Below, piece by piece: positions 26,837-35,452 of a DNA stretch of 64,000 nt. The notes under the pieces are model-generated. The model was not told the origin of the DNA. It saw only the letters and a list, made by a program, of their open reading frames with translations, and did no database searches. Source of the stretch: an uncultured Bacteroidaceae bacterium. Its GTDB lineage: Bacteria; Bacteroidota; Bacteroidia; Bacteroidales; Bacteroidaceae. The DNA lies in the NCBI GenBank assembly GCA_905233285.1, contig CAJODY010000001.1, positions 1-64,000 on the forward strand. The letters are read 5' to 3'. Position numbers and translations under genes: made by a program. Each line of letters starts with the position of its first letter. Position 1 is the first letter of the stretch.

Positions 26837-26907
26837 AAACATAGCCCCCCGCGCCCCTTTCTCTGGGAACCCCTTTGTATAAAGGCGTTTTTTGGGGGGC
26901 TATGTTT
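26837..26907. repeat. Inverted repeat AAACATAGCCCCCC / GGGGGGCTATGTTT
   Basis: 14-bp perfect arms 26837-26850 and 26894-26907; third partial copy AAACATAGCC at 26913. Confidence 0.8.
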
Positions 26908-26968
26908 GCTAAAAACATAGCCACAACCCCGCCCCAACAGTGCCCCCTGCAAAAATCCGAGAATAGCT

Positions 26969-27034
26969 TTTGCGTATACGCGAACGGTCGTTTGCGTAGG
27001 CGCAAACGGTTGTTTGGGCTAACGCAAACGGTTG
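26969..27034. repeat. 22-bp tandem repeat x3 (island B1)
   Basis: TTTGCGTATACGCGAACGGTCG / TTTGCGTAGGCGCAAACGGTTG / TTTGGGCTAACGCAAACGGTTG. Confidence 0.88.
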
Positions 27035-27148
27035 CGAGAAGGCTTCTCAGTCCCTCCCACAACGGCTTTCGCACCCGACACGGACGGGGTTTGTACCCTG
27101 AAAGGAACTATCTGAACAAAAAGCGGGTGGCAACGTGTAGGCATATAC

Positions 27149-27236
27149 CCGTTCGCAACGCCACACGTCACCGTTTCTCTAATAGCGAGAGGCCGTTTCT
27201 CTGCCAGAGAAAAGCCGTGTTGCTAAAAACGGGGAG
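27149..27236. repeat. 22-bp tandem repeat x4 (island B2)
   Basis: CCGTTCGCAACGCCACACGTCA / CCGTTTCTCTAATAGCGAGAGG / CCGTTTCTCTGCCAGAGAAAAG / CCGTGTTGCTAAAAACGGGGAG. Confidence 0.8.
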
Positions 27237-27379
27237 AAGATTCTTTGACCTAAAGGTTCTCACACCTGAAGGTATGAGTGTGGCTTCGCATTCAAAGTGT
27301 GGCGTTGCAATGGCGGCATCTCAGAAAAACTCAAATTAATTTGGTTTTTCGTTCGATTTAATCAACTTTCTCACGCTCA

Positions 27380-27403
27380 GAAATGAAAATATATTCTCAT
27401 TTC
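27380..27403. repeat. 24-bp near-palindrome upstream of mnmA (element copy B)
   Basis: GAAATGAAAATATATTCTCATTTC; similar to 54559-54582 including flanks. Confidence 0.7.
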
Positions 27404-27427
27404 CTTCGCTTAATCGAAATTTTGCAC

Positions 27428-27435
27428 TATCTTTG
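27428..27435 (+). promoter_or_regulatory. Bacteroidetes promoter TATCTTTG, 4 nt before mnmA ATG
   Basis: TATCTTTG followed by CATC then ATG; TTCG 19 nt upstream. Confidence 0.6.
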
Positions 27436-27439
27436 CATC

Positions 27440-28558
27440 ATGGATTTGAAAGACAAGAAGATTGCCGTATTGCTGAGTGGGGGTGTGGACTCGAGCGTGG
27501 TGCTCTACGAACTGGTGCGCCAGGGGTTGCAGCCCGACTGTTTCTACATTAAGATTGGACCCGAGGAGGAAGAAGAGTGGGACTGCTCGAGCGAGGAGGA
27601 CCTGGAGATGGCCACCGCTGTGAGCCATAAGTACGGCTGCAGGCTGGAAGTCATCGACTGCCACAAGGAATATTGGGACCAAGTGACGAAATACACGATG
27701 GACAAGGTACGCGCGGGACTGACGCCCAACCCCGACGTGATGTGCAACCGCCTGATTAAGTTCGGCGCATTCCACGAGAAGCGCGGCCACGACTACGACC
27801 TCATCGCCACAGGACACTATGCGACGACTGAGGAGGAAGCTATTAGCGATTGGCAGTTAGCTGTTAGCCAAAAGCCAAAAGCCAAAAGCCAAAAGCTGAA
27901 ATGGCTTTGCACCAGTCCGGACCCAGTGAAGGACCAGACGGACTTCCTGGCGCAGATTTACGACTGGCAGTTGGAGAAGGCGCTGTTTCCCATTGGCCAC
28001 ATGATGAAGGAGGAGGTGCGCGAGATTGCCGAGCGCGAACACCTGGCACCCGCCCACCGACGCGACTCGCAGGGCATCTGTTTCTTAGGGAAAATCAACT
28101 ATAACGACTACATCCGTCGCTATCTGGGCGAACTGCCTGGCGACGTTGTTGAGCTGGAGACAGGCAAGAAGATAGGGCAGCACAAAGGCCACTGGTTTCA
28201 CACCATCGGCCAGCGCAAGGGCATGGGACTGGGTGGCGGCCCGTGGTTTGTCGTGAAGAAGGACACGGAGCAGAACATCATCTACGTGTCGCACGGCTAC
28301 GACCCCGAGACGGCCTACAAGCAGGACTTCCCCATCCGCGACTTCCACAGCATCAACGGCGTGTTGCCACCAACGGACATCACATTGAAGATACGTCATA
28401 CACCTGAATACCTGCCAGCGCGACTGGAAACAATGGAGGACGGCAGATACATGGTACATGCCGCAGCACCCATTCATGGCGTGGCACCCGGACAATTCTG
28501 CGCCGTCTACGATGCCCAGCACCACCGCTGCTACGGCTCGGGGGAGATTACCATATAA
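27440..28558 (+). CDS. mnmA: tRNA-specific 2-thiouridylase MnmA
   Basis: VLLSGGVDSSVVLYEL, TPNPDVMCNRLIKFGAF, DSQGICFLGKINYNDYIRRYL, HTIGQRKGMGLGG. Confidence 0.96.
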   Translation: MDLKDKKIAVLLSGGVDSSVVLYELVRQGLQPDCFYIKIGPEEEEEWDCSSEEDLEMATAVSHKYGCRLEVIDCHKEYWDQVTKYTMDKVRAGLTPNPDVMCNRLIKFGAFHEKRGHDYDLIATGHYATTEEEAISDWQLAVSQKPKAKSQKLKWLCTSPDPVKDQTDFLAQIYDWQLEKALFPIGHMMKEEVREIAEREHLAPAHRRDSQGICFLGKINYNDYIRRYLGELPGDVVELETGKKIGQHKGHWFHTIGQRKGMGLGGGPWFVVKKDTEQNIIYVSHGYDPETAYKQDFPIRDFHSINGVLPPTDITLKIRHTPEYLPARLETMEDGRYMVHAAAPIHGVAPGQFCAVYDAQHHRCYGSGEITI

Positions 28559-28561
28559 AGT

Positions 28562-28591
28562 TGAGAGTTTAGAGTTTAGAGTTGAGAGACA
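28562..28591. repeat. Heptamer-like repeat overlapping the 3' end of the CotH-like gene
   Basis: gagagtttagagtttagagttgagag; the stop codon of 28576-31323 lies inside it. Confidence 0.6.
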
Positions 28592-31323
28592 ACTGTCTTC
28601 CGACCTGCGTGGATGTAAAGGCCTCGCTGCTGCGGGCGACCACTCAAGCGGCGCCCATCAAGGGTGTACCATGCATCAGACGACGGGTCGGAAACCTTGA
28701 TGGTATGCACACCTGAAGTTTCCAACAACGCATTCACTGTAAGCAACTTACACGAAGGCATCGTGAAAGTATACTGCTCGCCTTCGACTACGTTCTCCGT
28801 CGTCGAACCGTCGTTGTTCACCTGAACGATCTGCCAGCCTTTCACGGGCTGTTCACCACCTTGTGCGCGCAACACCACGTCACGCCCCGCAAAGAACTTC
28901 CCGTCGAAGAGGGGCTGGCTCAAGGGAATATTGTTGATGCTAACGGTAATGCCAGCCAGCTTGTCAGACGGAATTGACTTGTTGACAGTCAGCGCAGTAG
29001 GCGTGCCGTAGTGGTAGTAGTCAGCCAGTTGCTGATAGAAATGTGCCGTACGCTCGGCCACCCAACGACGGGCGTTCTTCAACTCATTGTCATAGTTGAC
29101 CCAGCCACTGACAGCCTTTTTGTGGTAGGGGAACTCCTGTTTGATCATGTCGACCATCGGATCCCAGACGGAACGGGTGCCGCGCTCGTTCAGGAAGTCG
29201 CCCATATAGACGGCAGCGCGCTCGAGGAACAGCTGACGGAACCCTGCGTCGTCCATCAGATGGCGGAATAGCATGGTCTCATTCTCGCCATTGGCCCAGT
29301 TGGTAGACGGGTCATAATCGTGATTGTTAATCCAGGCAATGGTGTTGTAGCTAGACGAATGGCCATAGAGTCCCAGTCCGAAGTCGGTATCCTTGGCGAT
29401 AAAGCGCCAACGACCACCCTCGGTACGGGGTCGCCAAAGGACGATGTTGTTGCCTGGGAAATCGCGGTTGCTGTAATAGAGGTTCATTATCATGAGGTTG
29501 GCAAACTCCGTACAGTCCATCCATTGTTCGTATTCTGCCAGCGTGTGCCCCGTCTCCTGATAGAAAGCCTTGAAACGATTGAAGTTCTCCCAGTCGCCCT
29601 CTTTCAAGTCATACCAGTTCTCGATCATGTCAAGATCCTCGAGCTTGTCGTAGTGGGTATAGATATTGTCCTCGTTGGAACGCTCGCGGATGTTGAGAAT
29701 GCCCTTATACACGCCATTCTTAAAGACGATGGCCGGGCGCCAGGCCTGCCAGTCGAGGTCAACATGCTGGGCCACCGTGCGCTGGATGACGGCATCGCGC
29801 ATCAGGAGATAGTCGAAATCGTTACCCGCATTACGCAACACGAGCGACTTGAACTCCGTATCGCCAGGACGCTGGTCGGGGAAGAACTCGTAGGACAGGC
29901 GTTTCTCGCCAAAACGCTTGTTGGCATAGACAGCCAGCGACTTCAGTTTGGCACCTCGTGACGCACCTCCCTGCACGCGCGTCTCGCCCAACTGGTTGAG
30001 TTGGCTGTCGCTGTTGGGCGTCTCAAAAAACTCGATATTGACAGGGCGTCGCCAGTCGTTGCGCTTGTCGGAAGTGTTGTTGGGCAGGATGCCAATCTGC
30101 GAATCGTACCAATAGTGGCCGTCCATCACCAGCGAAATGACAGGCAGCGTCATGTCGCGACCCAGGAAGATGTACGACTGCGTGGCACTGCGAGGCGACA
30201 GGTATCCGTCGCAGAAGGTCGTAGCACGCACCGTCATCGTATGATTGATGGTCAGGGGAGCCGTATAAACAGGGCTGTTGGTCGTGGGTTCGCTACCATT
30301 CAGCGTATAGCGAATCACGGCACCTTCGGGTGAGCCATCGGGCAGCGACAGCTGAAGCTGTAGCGTTTCAGCACTGGTCAGTACCCTACCCTTCTGGCTG
30401 AACACGGGTTCACCCAGCAGTTGTTTTTTCGTACATAGCGTACCGCAATTGGCTGCTCCGGGCGTGGGCTGATACTGGTAGCCCCACGACAGGTCGGTTT
30501 CAGTCTTGTAGCCTAACGAAATGTTGGGAGCAGGTTGTTTTTCAATGTTCTCGCGCTTGTCGTCCACTTCGCCATCGAAAAACAGATAGACGGAACCGCC
30601 CTTGCCAGAGTCCAACCGATAGTCGGTGTGCAGTTTGTTGCCCACCTTGTCACAATAGACCACGGCATACTGGCCAGCCTCCAGGACCTGCATAGGCAAC
30701 TGCCAGGCCGTGTTGACATCGTTTGTCAGACCCAACCTGTAACGTCGCAGGTTGACGGGCGTCGGGCCGCTGTTATACAGTTCTACCCACGAGTCGGGGA
30801 AGTCGTTCAGATCGTCCATGATACAATCGATGTTCGACTGCATCAGTTCGTTGATGCGCAGCTGGCCTTTCTGCTCGCCATAGTCCTGCATAGGTGCCTT
30901 GACCAAATAGATGCGCGTGATGACAACTGTTGCAGGCTTGCTGGTCTGAAAGGCCACCTGCGTGACATGCTGCCGTTTGTTCTCCGACAGTTCGACAAAG
31001 GCTTTTGTCGTACCCGTCTCCATGTAATGATGATCATTGTCCACGCCTTCGGGATAGAGCACCAAGGGCTGTACGGCACAAGGTGAAGGCTCAGCCAGTT
31101 CGAACACCAACTGACTATATTCCGACCAGTCCTCGTCGCCAAACCAAGCCACCAGGCCGCCCCATTGTTGTCCGTAAAATGTGATACTACCGTCAGCATT
31201 GCGGGTAAAGCTTTCTGATTTTCCCCAACAATACGTAAATTTCGACGAGATGTCGACAATTTCCTCAGCCTGAACCGAGAGAGTAAAGAAGGTCAAAAAA
31301 AGTAATGCTAGTCTATGTTTCAT
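28576..31323 (-). CDS. CotH kinase family secreted protein with lamin-tail-like and chitobiase C-terminal-like domains
   Basis: LRNAGNDFDYLLMRDAVIQRT, GVYKGILNIRERSNEDNI, KDTDFGLGLYG; INELMQSNIDCIMDDLNDFPDSWVELYN. Confidence 0.8.
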   Translation of the reverse strand: MKHRLALLFLTFFTLSVQAEEIVDISSKFTYCWGKSESFTRNADGSITFYGQQWGGLVAWFGDEDWSEYSQLVFELAEPSPCAVQPLVLYPEGVDNDHHYMETGTTKAFVELSENKRQHVTQVAFQTSKPATVVITRIYLVKAPMQDYGEQKGQLRINELMQSNIDCIMDDLNDFPDSWVELYNSGPTPVNLRRYRLGLTNDVNTAWQLPMQVLEAGQYAVVYCDKVGNKLHTDYRLDSGKGGSVYLFFDGEVDDKRENIEKQPAPNISLGYKTETDLSWGYQYQPTPGAANCGTLCTKKQLLGEPVFSQKGRVLTSAETLQLQLSLPDGSPEGAVIRYTLNGSEPTTNSPVYTAPLTINHTMTVRATTFCDGYLSPRSATQSYIFLGRDMTLPVISLVMDGHYWYDSQIGILPNNTSDKRNDWRRPVNIEFFETPNSDSQLNQLGETRVQGGASRGAKLKSLAVYANKRFGEKRLSYEFFPDQRPGDTEFKSLVLRNAGNDFDYLLMRDAVIQRTVAQHVDLDWQAWRPAIVFKNGVYKGILNIRERSNEDNIYTHYDKLEDLDMIENWYDLKEGDWENFNRFKAFYQETGHTLAEYEQWMDCTEFANLMIMNLYYSNRDFPGNNIVLWRPRTEGGRWRFIAKDTDFGLGLYGHSSSYNTIAWINNHDYDPSTNWANGENETMLFRHLMDDAGFRQLFLERAAVYMGDFLNERGTRSVWDPMVDMIKQEFPYHKKAVSGWVNYDNELKNARRWVAERTAHFYQQLADYYHYGTPTALTVNKSIPSDKLAGITVSINNIPLSQPLFDGKFFAGRDVVLRAQGGEQPVKGWQIVQVNNDGSTTENVVEGEQYTFTMPSCKLLTVNALLETSGVHTIKVSDPSSDAWYTLDGRRLSGRPQQRGLYIHAGRKTVVSQL

Positions 31324-31355
31324 GTTGATAATAAATTGTCTTATTGTTACTCTCC

Positions 31356-32807
31356 CTACTCTCCCATAAGGGAATTCAGATAGACCTCAAGGGCGGTGTA
31401 TCCGGCTTTTGAGATCACCTTGTTGCGGTCGTCTGGAACGTTGGGATTCAGCCCGTGGGCACGCTCCCACTCGTCGGCCATGCCGTCGTGGTCGTTGTCG
31501 GCAACAGGTTGTGCATCAGCATATTGCGGCCAGCCTTCCGCATCGGCTGGCGAATCGATGATGCCTGGTTTATGGGCTGACTGGCCTTGATATCGGGGTT
31601 TTCCGCTGCGCACATCCTCGATGATTCGGCGTTCGACGGCGTCGCGATGAATAGTGCCTGCTTTCGCCAGCACTTTCTTATAGGCCTTCTTGGCGGATTC
31701 TGCCTTGGTGAGATAAGGCTGATAGTCAGCCGTTTGCAGGCGTTGCATGGACTTCTGTTGGTCAATAGTGAAGCCCGTCTGATTGCTGACGAGTGCCCAG
31801 CTGTCGCGCGCCTTCACACCCTCCATCACGTTGCCGTTCATATACCAACGGGAAGGCGACGTAAGCTGTTTGCCCTTGCGGGCATTGCTCAACTCGATGA
31901 ACACATTATCGTCGGGATGGGCAGGACCGGGCTTGTAGTAGTTGCCCACGAAGTTGCACTCGTGCGTGCTACCCTCGCCAGCCTCGTTCTCGCCACCATA
32001 GCAGGAATTGCGACGGCCCCAGTTGAAGTTCACGTTGTTCTGGTATTCCAGGAAGACATTGCGGTCGCCCTTGGGATTCGAGGCACCATTGATGCGTGGC
32101 GAACGACTGTCGTTGTGGGCCAGCAGGTTGTGATGGAACGTAGCAGGCGAGCCGCCCCACTGACAACCATAGCCGCGAACACCCTTCTTGTGGCCTGCGT
32201 CATGGAGTCCCTCGTGAATGATGCACCACTGAAGAGTGGTATAGTGGTTGTCGTACATGGTGACATTCTCCTCGCCACTCCAGCCAAAGCAGCAGTGGTC
32301 GATGATGATGTTGCGGGCATTCTCGATGCCAATGGCGCCACCTTCGATGAAATTTTCTTTCTTTGACTTCGCTGGGTCACCAATGGTACCCAGTCGCGAA
32401 CGGATGTTGCGAATGATGACATTCTCGGAACCGCCCAGGTTCAGCTTTCCACCACGTAGCAGGATGCCCTCGCCAGGGGCTGTCTGACCAGCAATGGTCA
32501 CGTTCTTCAGTTTGGCGCGGATGGAACGTTCGTGCTTACGCTGCGGATCAGGGCCGATGTCGATGATGCCTCTGACGCGGAACACGATGGTGGCATTCTC
32601 GCGACCCGCCTCCGTCAGTGCCCAGCGCAAAGAGCCCTCGCCAGCATCGTTGAGATTCGTCACCTCGACCACTTTGCCCCCGCGTCCGCCCGAGGCATAC
32701 TTGCCAAAGCCCTCAGCCGTTGGGAAGGCCAGCGTCTGTGCCAGACTGTCTAAGGCTATTACCGTCAGGGCAACAAAAAAGGTCACTATCTTCTTCATTT
32801 GCATCAA
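31356..32807 (-). CDS. Pectate lyase-like (PL1-type) secreted protein
   Basis: AFPTAEGFGKYASGGRGGKVVEVTNLNDAGEGSLRWAL; NVTIAGQTAPGEGILLRGG; IIDHCCFGWSGEENVTMYDN. Confidence 0.88.
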   Translation of the reverse strand: MMQMKKIVTFFVALTVIALDSLAQTLAFPTAEGFGKYASGGRGGKVVEVTNLNDAGEGSLRWALTEAGRENATIVFRVRGIIDIGPDPQRKHERSIRAKLKNVTIAGQTAPGEGILLRGGKLNLGGSENVIIRNIRSRLGTIGDPAKSKKENFIEGGAIGIENARNIIIDHCCFGWSGEENVTMYDNHYTTLQWCIIHEGLHDAGHKKGVRGYGCQWGGSPATFHHNLLAHNDSRSPRINGASNPKGDRNVFLEYQNNVNFNWGRRNSCYGGENEAGEGSTHECNFVGNYYKPGPAHPDDNVFIELSNARKGKQLTSPSRWYMNGNVMEGVKARDSWALVSNQTGFTIDQQKSMQRLQTADYQPYLTKAESAKKAYKKVLAKAGTIHRDAVERRIIEDVRSGKPRYQGQSAHKPGIIDSPADAEGWPQYADAQPVADNDHDGMADEWERAHGLNPNVPDDRNKVISKAGYTALEVYLNSLMGE

Positions 32808-32819
32808 TTATCGTATCAA

Positions 32820-35444
32820 TTACTTCACTATTATCTTCTTGCCATTCTGGATGTAGACTCCACCTTTCTTTAGCTCACTCAGCCTACGGCCCTGCAGGTC
32901 ATAGAAGGTGGGATCCTTGTACTGAGGGGTATGATTAATGGTTTGAACTCCTGTAGCAGCACTGCTTACGGCTACGCCAAAGCGCTGTGTCCATTGGGTC
33001 TCACCATCGTCGACAGTTACATTGACATAGCCAAAACCAGCATTCTGACCCGCAACGACATTCAGTTCTGAACCATTGATAGCAGTTGTAAACAAACTGC
33101 TCTCAGCAGTCACTGTATAAGCTGGAGTAACTTTGTCATAATTAGCGTTCTGTCCATAAAAACCGGTAAAGTATGGCTTCACGTCCATTGTGCCTGTGGC
33201 ACCGTGTCCTACTATCACATACGGATGGGCCATGAATTCAAGATAGTCTTCCAACAGCGTCCAGCCATCATGGTCTGGGTCATCGTTTTGGTTTGCCACA
33301 CTAGCATTGCTGCCAACCATCTGTTCCCACCAGTCAGGCATACCGTCTTGGTCAGCATCCCAATTGGCATCACGATGTTCCTCAGGATAGTTCTCCCAGC
33401 CACCAGCATCGTCCTCGTGGTCTATCTCACCCTTGATACCCGAACGACTACCTATATAGGTCCACGTACCCTTCAGCGTCTCCTGGATGTTACGCAGATG
33501 ATGATCGTCACGCATGGGCATCGTGGCACCCGCATCGCTGGTTACAATCTTGAAGGCTTCCTTGGCAGAATGGATGGTAGCATAGGACGTAAAGAACGGA
33601 GCGTCGTACCACGTCAACTCAGGTTCAGGACCCGTAGCCCTATAGGTTTCTCCCTTTTTGTCTTCAGTCAGCGTATGGTTCTTATTTTCACGGATATTAC
33701 CACTGACATAGGCAAACTGTGAGCGATGGTCAAAGTCTTCGTTCTGGGCAGTAAACAGGTACTTGTTTGACGAGGCCTCACCCATTTTATAATAGTTGTT
33801 GACGAACTGCATCAGACGGGCACCACCATCAGTAGTACGCCCGCCCCAGTTGTAGCACACGTTATTGAACATATCCAACTCGCCAGCAGCATTGCCTGCA
33901 CCATCGAGTCCACCACCCATCGACCAGTTGCGTCCCTGACAGTTAACCAACAAATTATGGCTGAATGTGCCCACGCTACCACCGATTGTAGCGGCAAAGC
34001 CGTGATTCTTGCCATCTTCGTAGTTCTTATGCCCCGTAATACCCAGGGCCTCAGTAATCATCGAGTATTGGAAGGTGATATTTTTGGCTCCACGACTGGA
34101 GAATGTCTCGTCACTGCCCCATGCCGCTGTGGTGTGGTCGAGAATCGTATGGTCATTACCTGCACCCAACGCATTGCCAGTATTCTCACCATAGACACCC
34201 AATCCTCGTTTGAAACGCATGTGGCGACAAATTACATCCGAGCCCAGTCCTATGTTCGAAGCTTTGATGCAGACGCCCTTGCCTGGTGCCGTCTGTCCGG
34301 CTATGGTGATGTTAGACTTGGTGAAGTGCGCGTTAAAGTCCAGTTCTATGATACCACTCACGTCGAACACAACATAGTGGGGGGCATCAATATCCATCAG
34401 ACCATAGAGTAGTGTACCAGGCTCCCTTCCACCGCTGAGGCTGGTGACGTGATAGACAATGCCCCCTCGTCCACCATTGGCATAACGTCCATAGCCCTCA
34501 GCACCAGGAAATGCCAGTTGACGGGGCTTGAAACTCCACACATTACCCTTATGTACGGTACCATTGTCGTCCACCTCGTCAACACGCCAGTAGTAGGTCT
34601 GCAGAGAGTACAGCCCTGTCTTGGTGTATTCCGTAGCAGCGCCCTCGTATTCATAATTGGTAGAGGTGGCAACGTCGTTCTCGTCAGTACCCAATACGAG
34701 TTTGTGCTTGGTAATGCCCTCGGGAGCCTTCCATGAGAAATGGACAGTACCATCGTCTGTACCCGCATGAAAGTCCATGTGAGCAGGTTGCGGATCAGTG
34801 GCGGCAATAGCAGCCACGTCAAACTCCAAGCCACAAATCAACATTCGTGTACTGGTATAACTCTCCCCCTCCTTTAGGCGAGTAGTATAGGTAACGACAA
34901 CAGGCTGTCCCTCAGTGGCTGTAAAGCTGACAAACGACTGCCCAGCCTCGTTCACACTCCGTGCCGACGAGGTCATCTTCTGGTCTGTGGCGACTACCTG
35001 TCCGTTTACGCTGACATCAAAGTCGGGCTGTACCTGATTCTTGTCCGAATTGTTATGGTAGGCCCTTAGGGTATGCTCTCCTGGTGTCAGCCCCTCAATG
35101 GTCAGGGTCAGCGAGGTCGACTTGTCATTAATAACGGTCAAGTTGCCATTCTCCAGATTAGTCACCAGCACATGCTCGCCAATCAGCTTTAGCTTATTGG
35201 TTTCCACATCCTGCTTGCTCCAGTTGCTGCCCAACGATGTGGCAGCTCCACCTGGTGTCAGCGTGATGGTAACACCATTGTCAAAGGTCTTGCTGTCTGA
35301 TGCTACTCGCCCTACTTCCCATGAGGTGAACCCCACCTCGGTATGCTTGTCTGGATTCGCCTTACCAGGAAAGTCGAAGTCAATCTTCTGTGCCAACAGC
35401 GTGGTTGAACAGATGAGACCGAATGATATCAGTATCTTTCTCAT
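32820..35444 (-). CDS. Pectate lyase-like secreted protein with fibronectin-type region and C-terminal KKGGVYIQNGKKIIVK motif
   Basis: AFPGAEGYGRYANGGRGGIVYHVTSL; NITIAGQTAPGKGVCIKASN; ILDHTTAAWGSDETFS. Confidence 0.85.
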   Translation of the reverse strand: MRKILISFGLICSTTLLAQKIDFDFPGKANPDKHTEVGFTSWEVGRVASDSKTFDNGVTITLTPGGAATSLGSNWSKQDVETNKLKLIGEHVLVTNLENGNLTVINDKSTSLTLTIEGLTPGEHTLRAYHNNSDKNQVQPDFDVSVNGQVVATDQKMTSSARSVNEAGQSFVSFTATEGQPVVVTYTTRLKEGESYTSTRMLICGLEFDVAAIAATDPQPAHMDFHAGTDDGTVHFSWKAPEGITKHKLVLGTDENDVATSTNYEYEGAATEYTKTGLYSLQTYYWRVDEVDDNGTVHKGNVWSFKPRQLAFPGAEGYGRYANGGRGGIVYHVTSLSGGREPGTLLYGLMDIDAPHYVVFDVSGIIELDFNAHFTKSNITIAGQTAPGKGVCIKASNIGLGSDVICRHMRFKRGLGVYGENTGNALGAGNDHTILDHTTAAWGSDETFSSRGAKNITFQYSMITEALGITGHKNYEDGKNHGFAATIGGSVGTFSHNLLVNCQGRNWSMGGGLDGAGNAAGELDMFNNVCYNWGGRTTDGGARLMQFVNNYYKMGEASSNKYLFTAQNEDFDHRSQFAYVSGNIRENKNHTLTEDKKGETYRATGPEPELTWYDAPFFTSYATIHSAKEAFKIVTSDAGATMPMRDDHHLRNIQETLKGTWTYIGSRSGIKGEIDHEDDAGGWENYPEEHRDANWDADQDGMPDWWEQMVGSNASVANQNDDPDHDGWTLLEDYLEFMAHPYVIVGHGATGTMDVKPYFTGFYGQNANYDKVTPAYTVTAESSLFTTAINGSELNVVAGQNAGFGYVNVTVDDGETQWTQRFGVAVSSAATGVQTINHTPQYKDPTFYDLQGRRLSELKKGGVYIQNGKKIIVK

Positions 35445-35452
35445 CTCTTTCT

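Noticed and set aside
26707-27339. ORFs 26707-26952, 26811-27074 and 26875-27339 in island B
   Set aside because: They read through repeats and hairpins on both strands with low-complexity translations; no recognizable domain.
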